Shown here in pieces: positions 57,195 to 64,000 of a stretch of DNA of 64,000 nt. Each line of letters starts with the position of its first letter. Positions within the stretch are counted from its first letter, which is position 1. The notes below the pieces were generated by a model. The model worked only from the letters and a program-made list of their open reading frames with translations. It was not told the DNA's origin and did not search any database. The stretch is from Polyodon spathula (taxonomy: Eukaryota > Chordata > Actinopteri > Acipenseriformes > Polyodontidae), in contig NC_054538.1 in assembly GCF_017654505.1 (NCBI RefSeq), forward strand, positions 23,960,283-24,024,282, written 5' to 3'. A program made the position numbers and the translations under genes.

Positions 57195-58127
57195 GATGAG
57201 TGCCGAGGCGGTACTCTTTATCCATGTCACATATAATAGTAATCGTGACTGCATGATGTGGGAAATTCGAGGAAGCCCAGCAGAGTTAAACCAAGTGTGC
57301 GTAAAGTGCCGCACGATCCCGGACTTGCATCAACTAGTAAATGTGCTAGAAGTGGAGTTGGAAGAAATGAGAGAACAACAGGATCTTGAGGAGCTGGCAC
57401 ACCCACCTACTGCACCACCCTTAACAGACTGAAAGCCACCAGGGAGGTAGAAGAAAGTCAGACCAGCTGGGTTCAGGTAGGCAGAAGCAGGGAAAAAAAG
57501 AAACTACATCTAACGCAACCACCAGAAATCAAAACATCCAACAAATTTGAGCCACTTGAAAATTTTCATGAGCAAAAGCAACATCAAGAGAATGAAAGGA
57601 ACAATACCCAGGACCCTATTAACAGTGGTGGCTAGACAGCAAAAAGAAGGGAGGTCATGATTGTTGGGGACTCCATATTGAGAAACACAGCATGTTCAGT
57701 TTGTAGTTTGGACCCCCTTACTACAACAGTGTGCTGCCTTCCAGGAGCCTCTGTCAAGCACATCACTGAGCACGTGGACAGGCTCCTAAAACGAACAGGA
57801 GATGACTCGGTAGCGGTCGTCCACATCAGTACAAATAATATTGGAAGAGAGCTAAGAAGGAAATTAAAAGACATGACAAAAACGGTGGTATTTTCTGGGA
57901 TACTGCCGGCACCTTGCAAAGGACCATATGGACAGCTGGAATTAATTAATCTAAACGCATGGCTGAAGACGTGGTGCACACGAGAAGGCTTCACCTGTCT
58001 TGATCACTGGACCACGTTCTACAACAAGGACTATTTGTATAGACGGGACGTACTGCACTTAAATAAAAAGGGAAACAATCTACTTGGAGAAAAGATCCTC
58101 GAGCAGGTTCAGAAGCATTTAAACTAG
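57195..58127 (+). pseudogene. CR1 ORF1: zinc/coiled-coil part plus SGNH esterase domain
   Basis: Part 1 (57197-57432) ends with C-V-K-C-R-T-I-P-D-L then a Leu/Glu-rich coiled coil. A stop at 57430 and another at 57634 interrupt. Part 2 (57657-58127) is the esterase domain typical of CR1 ORF1: G-D-S-I-L (catalytic Ser block), L-P-G-A-S-V, and V-H-I-S-T-N-N-I-G where the family has G-T-N-D. Then comes R-D-V-L-H-L-N near the end with the Asp and His pair, followed by K-K-G-N-N-L-L-G. Serine, aspartate and histidine survive, but the oxyanion block is changed. The role of the domain in retrotransposition is unclear; acetylester hydrolysis has been shown for a fish CR1-clade relative. Confidence 0.85.
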
Positions 58128-58189
58128 AAAGGAAGGGGGGAAAAACCAACAAAAAACAGAATGGAGACCATATCAAAACAAGGACAACA

Positions 58190-60830
58190 ACTCAGGTAAG
58201 ACAACCATTAAATGTATTTATCTAAATGCTAGAAGTATCAGAAACAAAATTTTAGATCTTGAAGCTACTGCACTAACAGGTAACTATGATGTGATAGGTG
58301 TTACAGAAACTTGGTTGTCTAAGAGTGTTGGAGACGAATATAATATTTGTGGGTATACACTGTATAGGAAAGACAGACAGGACAGAAGAGGAGGAGGGGT
58401 AGCTATACATAAGAATACAGTCTTGAAGCCCAGGTGTTAAACCTGGACAAAGAAAAGCCGAATCAATATGGGTCAGAATAACGGACAAAAATTCAAAGGG
58501 CATAATAATAGGAGCATGCTATAGACCGCCAGATTCAAACGGCAAGCAAAATAATCTGTTATACAATGACATTAGAAATGCGTGTAGCAAAGGAGAAGCA
58601 ATATGAATGGGGGATTTCAACCATATAAAATGGGAAAACCTGGTGGGGAGCACGATGGACGAAATTGAAATGGTGTAAATGACAAATGACTGCTTCCTAA
58701 CACAATTTGTCAAGGCACCGACTAGAGGGGAGGCATGCCTTGATCTAGTCTTTTCAAATAATGAAGACAGAATAACTAAAACAGAGGTCAGAGAACCACT
58801 GGCAAACTCAGACCACAACATGGTCTCATTTGAAGTGTTTTTTAAAACCCCAAAAGTAATGACTAAAGCTAATGTTTACAATTTTAGAAAAGCAAACTAT
58901 GAAGGTATGAAACAGAGACTAGCAGAAGTAGATTGGAGTAAAATAGAGAAAACATCCACACAAAAAGGAAGGCTGTTCTTCAAAAATGTAGTATTAGAGG
59001 CGCAAAACAATTACATCTCTAAAAGTAGACAAATCTAAATGTAAAACTAAATTGCCAAAATGGTTTAATAGATCAATTAAAAAAAATATTCAGCGAAAAA
59101 AGGCACTTTACAGAGCATTTAAAAGGGACCAAAAACAAAGTACACAGAAAGAGTACATAGAACTGCAAACGCAAGTCAAAAAGGAAGTTAGAAAGGCCAA
59201 AAGAGAAATAGAAATGAACATTGCTAAGGGGGCTAAAACCAATTCCAAAAATGATTTTCCAGTATTACAACAACAAGAGAGCATTCAAAGAGGAGGTTAA
59301 ATGTCTAAGAGATACAAATGGCAAATTCATAGACAAAGTAAAAAATATAGCAAATATATTAAATTATTACTTTTCACAAGTTTTTACAAAGGAGGATATG
59401 GACAACATGCCCCATATGTCAACCTGTTCCTATCCAGTTTTAAATAACTTTAGCATAACCGAGGCAGAAGTGTTAAAGGGACTAGGAGCTCTTAAAATAA
59501 GCAAATCCCCTGGGCCGGATGAGATCTTCCAAATAGTACACAAAGAAATGAAAGAAGTTATTTACACACCGCTAACAAAGATCATGCAACAGTATCTTGA
59601 TACAGGGGTTGTACCCACAGACTGGGAAATTGCAAATGTAATACTGATCCACAAAAAGGGAAACTGAACCAGGTAACTATAGACTGATAAGCCTGACTTC
59701 TATTATATGCAAACTTATGGAAACTATAATAAGATCCAAAATGGAAAATTACCTATATGGTAATAGTATCCTGGGAGACAGTCAACATGGTTTTAGGAAA
59801 GGGAGATCGTGTCTAACTAACCTGCTTAATTTTTTTGAGGATGCAACATCGACAATGGATAATTGCAAAGCATATGACATGGTTTATTTAGATTTCCAGA
59901 AAGCTTTTGACAAAGTCCTGCATAAAAGATTTATTCTCAGACTGAATGCAGTTGGGATTCAAGGAAACACATGTACATGGATTAGGGAGTGGTTAACCTG
60001 TAGAAAACAGAAAGTACCGATTAGAGGAGAAACCTCAGAATGGGGTGTGGTAACCAGTGGAGTACCAAAGGGATCAATATTAGGTCCTCTGCTATTCCTA
60101 ATCTAAATTAATGATTTAGATTCTGGTTTAGTAAGCAAACGTGTTACATTTGCAGACAACACAAAAATAGGACGAAATAAAAATGTGCATTATAAATACC
60201 ATATGGGACATACTGAAATTGAAGAAGGAATCTATGAAAAAGACCTAGGAGTTTTTGTTGACTCAGAAATGTCTTCATCTAGACAATGTAGGGAAGCTAT
60301 AAAAAAGGCCAACAAGATGCTCGGATATATTATGAAAAGTGTTGAATTTAAATCAAGTGAAGTAACGTTAAAAAAGTACAATGCATTAGTAAGACATCAT
60401 CTTGAATTTTGTGTTCAGTTCTGGTCATCTCGCTACAAAAAGGATATTGCTGCTCTAGGAAGAGTACAAAGAAGAGTGACCTGAATTATTACGGGTTAAA
60501 AAGGCATGTCATATGCAGACAGGCTAAAAGAATTTAATCTATTCAGTCTTGAACAAAGAAGACTACGCGGCGACCTAATTCAAGCATTCAAAATTCTAAA
60601 AGGTATTGACAGTGTCGACCCAAGGAACTTTTTCAATCTGAAAAAAGAAACAAGGACCAGGGGTCACAAATGGAGATTAGACAAAGGGGCATTCAGAACA
60701 GAAAATAGGAGGCACTTTTTTACACAGAGATTCGTGAGAGTATGAAACAAACTCCCCAGTAATGTTGTTGAAGCTGACACCCTGGGATCCTTCAAGAAGC
60801 TGTTTGATGAGATTCTGGGATCAATAAGCT
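58190..60830 (+). pseudogene. CR1 ORF2: endonuclease and reverse transcriptase
   Basis: Endonuclease pieces: L-N-A-R-S-I-R-N-K, G-V-T-E-T-W-L, M-G-D-F-N and S-D-H-N-M-V-S near 58812-58832 (the final D-H). RT pieces: S-P-G-P-D-E-I, P-T-D-W-E-I-A-N-V-I-L-I-H-K-K-G-N, Q-H-G-F-R-K-G-R-S-C, Y-L-D-F-Q-K-A-F-D (block A Asp), S-G-V-P-K-G-S-I-L-G-P-L-L-F-L-I. Block C is F-A-D-N near 60151-60163: the second catalytic Asp is Asn. Just after T-K-I-G-R the text jumps to a tail about 70 residues later in the family, so a deletion sits there. The C-terminal part (Y-N-A-L-V-R-H-H-L-E, A-D-R-L-K-E-F-N-L) is clear. Stops and shifts divide it into about seven frames. Confidence 0.85.
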
Positions 60831-60900
60831 ACTAACAACCAAACGAGCAAGATGGTCCGAATGGCCTCCTCTCGTTTGTAAACTTTCTTATGTTCTTATA

Positions 60901-60993
60901 ATCACAGTGCTTATATTATCTCTTAAGAAAAAGGATTGATATTGCATGTTTGCAGGAAACTCATTTGGTTTCAAGTGATGTTGCTCTTTTTCG
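60901..60993 (+). pseudogene. L1 ORF2 endonuclease, first residues
   Basis: Frame from 60902: C-L-Y-Y-L-L-R-K-R-I-D-I-A-C-L-Q-E-T-H-L ... S-D-V-A-L-F-R-N. The L-Q-E-T-H block carries the metal-binding Glu of the APE-type endonuclease. The sequence then passes into an ATT microsatellite, and nothing of the rest of ORF2 was recognised. Confidence 0.8.
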
Positions 60994-60995
60994 AA

Positions 60996-61005
60996 ATTAT
61001 TATTA

Positions 61006-61053
<48 letters not shown>
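60996..61053. repeat. (ATT)n microsatellite
   Basis: ATT run that has expanded inside L1 endonuclease sequence. Confidence 0.95.
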
Positions 61054-62913
61054 TGTGTATTAATGTGACATTTTTTTGAATAGTAATGTCTCCCCCATTT
61101 CACTATTCCCAAAGAGTGGGGAAAAGAAAAGAAAAATGCATAATAAAAATAATTGTTGACAAACAAAAGAGATATATGCACGCATAATCTGGTTGTTTAC
61201 TTTTAAATATAGGCTCAAGCCTCAGTATTGATCCTGCGCTCTTTTTATATTAAATCTCACATATCACACAGAGCTATTTTTCAGTAGTGACTTAATTCCT
61301 TTATGTGACCGACACAGCTTCAAATACATTACCATAAAAAAAGGAAAAAATCACTTGTACCATAATGTGTGTGTTTTTTAAATCTCAGAACAATTCTAGC
61401 AAGATATATTAAGTAAGATTTAATGAAATTATTTTGTTAGCAACATGTACTTTAAGTAACAAATTATTCCCCAAAAAATACTTCTACCCTCAGTCTGTAA
61501 CTATAGCTATCAACAAAATTATTTGGAAGAGCACATGGTGTGATTTTTTTGACCTAATAGCACAATGTAGAATGTTAGCCCCTTTGAAAATCCACTAACA
61601 ATTAAGTGTATTTGTTTTTTTTAAGGTTGCATTAATTGCTGCCGTTTTTGAATATTCAGTTCTTTGTTTAGAAATTGAAGCTGTTGTTGAGAGGGTGGCA
61701 AAAGTGCAGGGAAAGCGTTAAAGAGACCTATTAAGAGAATCTCAAAGGAATAATGAATTAAGGCTTCATATTTCTTCCAGTAGGGTGTATTTATTGATCG
61801 AAACAACTCTTCTGCATTTAAAAAGACATTGGGGAGGTCAAGAGCTCAAGATATGGATTCCTAATTTAGATGTGGTTCCTGCTAATGAGTACTGTAACAC
61901 TAGCTTGCCTTTCTTATACTTAGCAGTGTTTGCATTTTGTCTCCTTTATTTCCAACTTTGTGCAACCCCATCTGTAATTTTATAAAGGAAACTGTGTATT
62001 AACAGAAATAGGTGATTCAAGCTCAAGCTCATTTGCAATTCGGAACAAATTGTACCCAGGATCAATTGCATAGATTTTCAAAGAAATATTTGATACGATT
62101 TTTGACAATGCAATTAATGACATTGAATTCTATAGGAAAATAATAAAATAGCATACTACAACAGTAGATCTAGATTGGTATTGTTGCTCTAATTAAATTG
62201 ATTATCAAAATGTATCTCTTTTTATATTCAACATGCATTTGAATAAAATGTGGGAACCACGTTTGTGAATATTTTTCTGCAGTTAATAGGTAACTAATTT
62301 GGAATGTATTCACTCATACAGAAAGAGATGAGTACATTAGTGAATACAAGTATCTTCATCCCTTGGAGCATCCCGTAACCACCTGCTAAAAAACAAACAA
62401 TAAAATAATAAATCTATTATAGGTCAAATAAAACATAGTAATAATGAAAATTAAACAAAAAATCCCTAACATCATTTAGTTGCAATTTAAAAAAAACAAA
62501 AACTTTTACTCACATTGTACACCAGTGCGTACAGTGCAGCAGCATGATTTATCTTGTGTTACCAGTAGACTAACGTTAAAAAAAAAAAGGTGTGCTGGGT
62601 ATTCATTTGATTTTACTGCTGTATTGTACACTGTAGCGGCCTACTGTACATATTTATATTTTTACATAATGTAATGTGTAGCCTACCCAAAACACATCAG
62701 TGTTATTTCAGCGCAATGATTTATATTTAAAATACATTGATAACTATAAATGTATGTGTGTGTGATTTTATTTTATTGTTTTTAAATCCGACACCTCCTT
62801 ATGTCGAACAAACATGTCCGGTTTAGCGAGGGGCTACTGTGTGATTATGAAAAACTTTTTGGGGGTGAAGGTGGGGGCCCCACTATAGAATCTGATGGGG
62901 TTAAACTGCCTTT

Positions 62914-62918
<5 letters not shown>
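61054..62918. other. AT-rich DNA, no gene recognised
   Basis: If the L1 continued, its ORF2 is not legible here. Short frames such as 61806-61621 on the minus strand have no convincing match. Confidence 0.5.

Positions 62919-62982
<64 letters not shown>
62919..62982. repeat. (TA)n microsatellite
   Basis: Pure TA run of about 64 bases. Confidence 0.97.
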
Positions 62983-62985
<3 letters not shown>

Positions 62986-64000
62986 GTAAATGTATAACAG
63001 TATTAAAATAGTTAAAATCAAGACAGAACAGAATGCATTGTATAGATTATGGTTACATTTAACAAAAACAATGTTATTTTGAATCTTGTTATTTTGATTT
63101 TCCAACAGTACTTCTTCCTATTACACCAGGACTCTGGAAACCCAGAAGTAGGTCTGTATAGAGAGGGTTTCATAGTTTAGTAGGTTCCTGGAGCAGGATG
63201 TCTCTTTTAATGAGGCTAGTGCCCGCCTTGTGTGAAAAACTTTATTTTTTCCTTTTTTTTTTCTTTATTAAATCCAGTGCTAGGATTACCATGGTTGGTA
63301 CCCTAGCATCAGGGCCTGTGCTGTTATTAAATCTGTGAGCCTGTGTGGCATGCCAATACCTACTGCTCTGTGTCTGATTCAGTATTATTCAGTGACGACC
63401 CACGTACGAAACACCACCCTGTTACATACCTGTAAATCAAGTTTTTAAAAACAACAGTGTTTTATATTCAAATATTCCTTCGTAAAGAATGTATAACTGG
63501 ATTTAAATGTATAGAGAAAATGTATTTTAGTTTGCATCTGGTGACTTGTTGTAATAATGTTTTTTTTTATCTTTGTCTTTGAAAACTGTTATCTATGCCG
63601 TCTCTTCTTCCTTTCCTTGCGAAATTATCCCAGAGACACCTTTTATCTCTACATTATAATTAATGCTTTGTATTTTTTTTTTCATTCAAATAAAAATAAA
63701 GAGCATACATTTTAATGTAATATTAGAGACAGAGAAACCCAGAAAGTAAATCCCTACTAGTATCTATTTTGTATTTTGTACTATTATATATTTATTTGTT
63801 GGTTTGCTTTCTCTTTCTCTGTAGTCTAATTACACAATACAAAAGCTGAAACAATACAATACTTTTCTATTTGACACCTGGCACTTCTCTGCTACTGAGA
63901 TAAATAAAAAGTATTTGTTCCTCATCTTGTACAAAGAAAGAGTAATATGAGTGAAAGCCCCTAGAAGTTCTTATTAGTTTATTGTTTTAAAAGACAAAAT
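62983..64000. other. AT-rich DNA, no gene recognised
   Basis: No gene, repeat terminus or RNA could be supported to the window end. Confidence 0.5.

Larger units (their letters stand above)
56985..60899 (+). mobile_element. CR1-type LINE, nearly full length
   Basis: A 5' UTR, ORF1 (57195-58127), ORF2 endonuclease (58190-58840), linker and RT (59200-60180) and C-terminal portion (60180-60830) appear in order. The end GGCCTCCTCTCGTTTGTAAACTTTCTTATGTTCTTA is the short microsatellite-like tail of fish CR1. Point stops and frameshifts are common and one internal deletion is visible, but all domains are still legible. The copy is therefore younger than the Tx1 at 15.7 kb. It inserted into L1. The 5' limit is approximate, and no TSD is expected to be obvious in CR1. 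Confidence 0.85.
55265..60993 (+). mobile_element. L1 LINE interrupted by a solo LTR and a CR1
   Basis: An L1 ORF1 starts at ATG 55265 and runs in broken frames to about 56200. Spacer sequence follows to 56373, and the solo LTR (56374-56803) interrupts it. More spacer (56804 to about 56985) leads to a ~3.9-kb CR1. At 60901 an L1 endonuclease fragment resumes with L-L-R-K-R-I-D-I-A-C-L-Q-E-T-H in frame to 60993, where an ATT run cuts it. Assignment of the two L1 parts to one copy is inferred from order, orientation and spacing, since ORF2 should begin just after the ORF1 spacer. Confidence 0.65.

Noticed and set aside
61621..61806. Minus-strand frame with W-K-K-Y-E-A-L-I-H thought to be L1 ORF2
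   Set aside because: The similarity is one short word, the strand is opposite to the L1 here and nothing around it continues the match.

Overview
This window looks like non-coding, transposon-dominated DNA from a vertebrate, most likely a ray-finned fish. The reasons are: AT-rich composition with long ATT, AT, GA and CA microsatellites; no rRNA, functional tRNA or prokaryotic-style gene; no convincing host exon in 64 kb; and a mixture of decayed element families typical of fish genomes (Tx1-type and L1-type LINEs, a CR1 with an esterase-type ORF1, an L2-like LINE, Ty3/Gypsy elements, hAT, piggyBac, Tigger/pogo and PIF/Harbinger relics, and a tRNA-derived SINE). My impression that the LTR family at 25.5 and 56.4 kb belongs to a sturgeon- or paddlefish-like genome comes from memory and is weak. 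Every coding stretch I can identify belongs to a mobile element and almost all are broken by stops, frameshifts or deletions.

Layout. 0-3 kb: unremarkable, with a possible Crypton/DUF3504-like relic at 2.87 kb. 3.3-8.6 kb: a Ty3/Gypsy element (Gypsy-1) with two unequal LTRs, a 5'-truncated L1 inserted on the minus strand and only scraps of pol left. 11.6-14.0 kb: a compact Gypsy element (Gypsy-2) with ~180-bp LTRs, a primer-binding site matching tRNA-Leu, gag and integrase remnants, and the protease-RT-RNaseH part deleted. 15.7-20.2 kb: a decayed Tx1-type LINE with ORF1, endonuclease and an RT that has lost its middle but keeps YADD. 21 kb: a tRNA-derived SINE. 25.5-27.4 kb: a minus-strand LTR element that carries only a gag-like ORF with an in-frame minisatellite. 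33-43.9 kb: a MADF (Harbinger) relic, a CR1 tail, a non-autonomous hAT with clear TIRs and TSD, a piggyBac transposase pseudogene, and a second hAT-like element sitting exactly in the tail of a Tigger transposase. 49.1-49.5 kb: a second MADF relic with a promoter-like upstream segment. 52-53.8 kb: L2-like and L1 3' ends on the minus strand. 55.3-61.0 kb: a nested block in which an L1 is interrupted by a solo LTR (family of the 25.5-kb element, perfect 5-bp TSD) and by a ~3.9-kb CR1 LINE.

The genes do not form a pathway. The useful information is the order of insertions: nested junctions with target-site duplications show which families moved after others. The Gypsy-1, 25.5-kb LTR, Tigger/hAT and L1/solo-LTR/CR1 loci are the best dated. 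I did not find a convincing new biological system. The nearest candidates are the gag-only LTR family with its coding minisatellite and the octamer-motif tandem array inside the 3' LTR of Gypsy-1.
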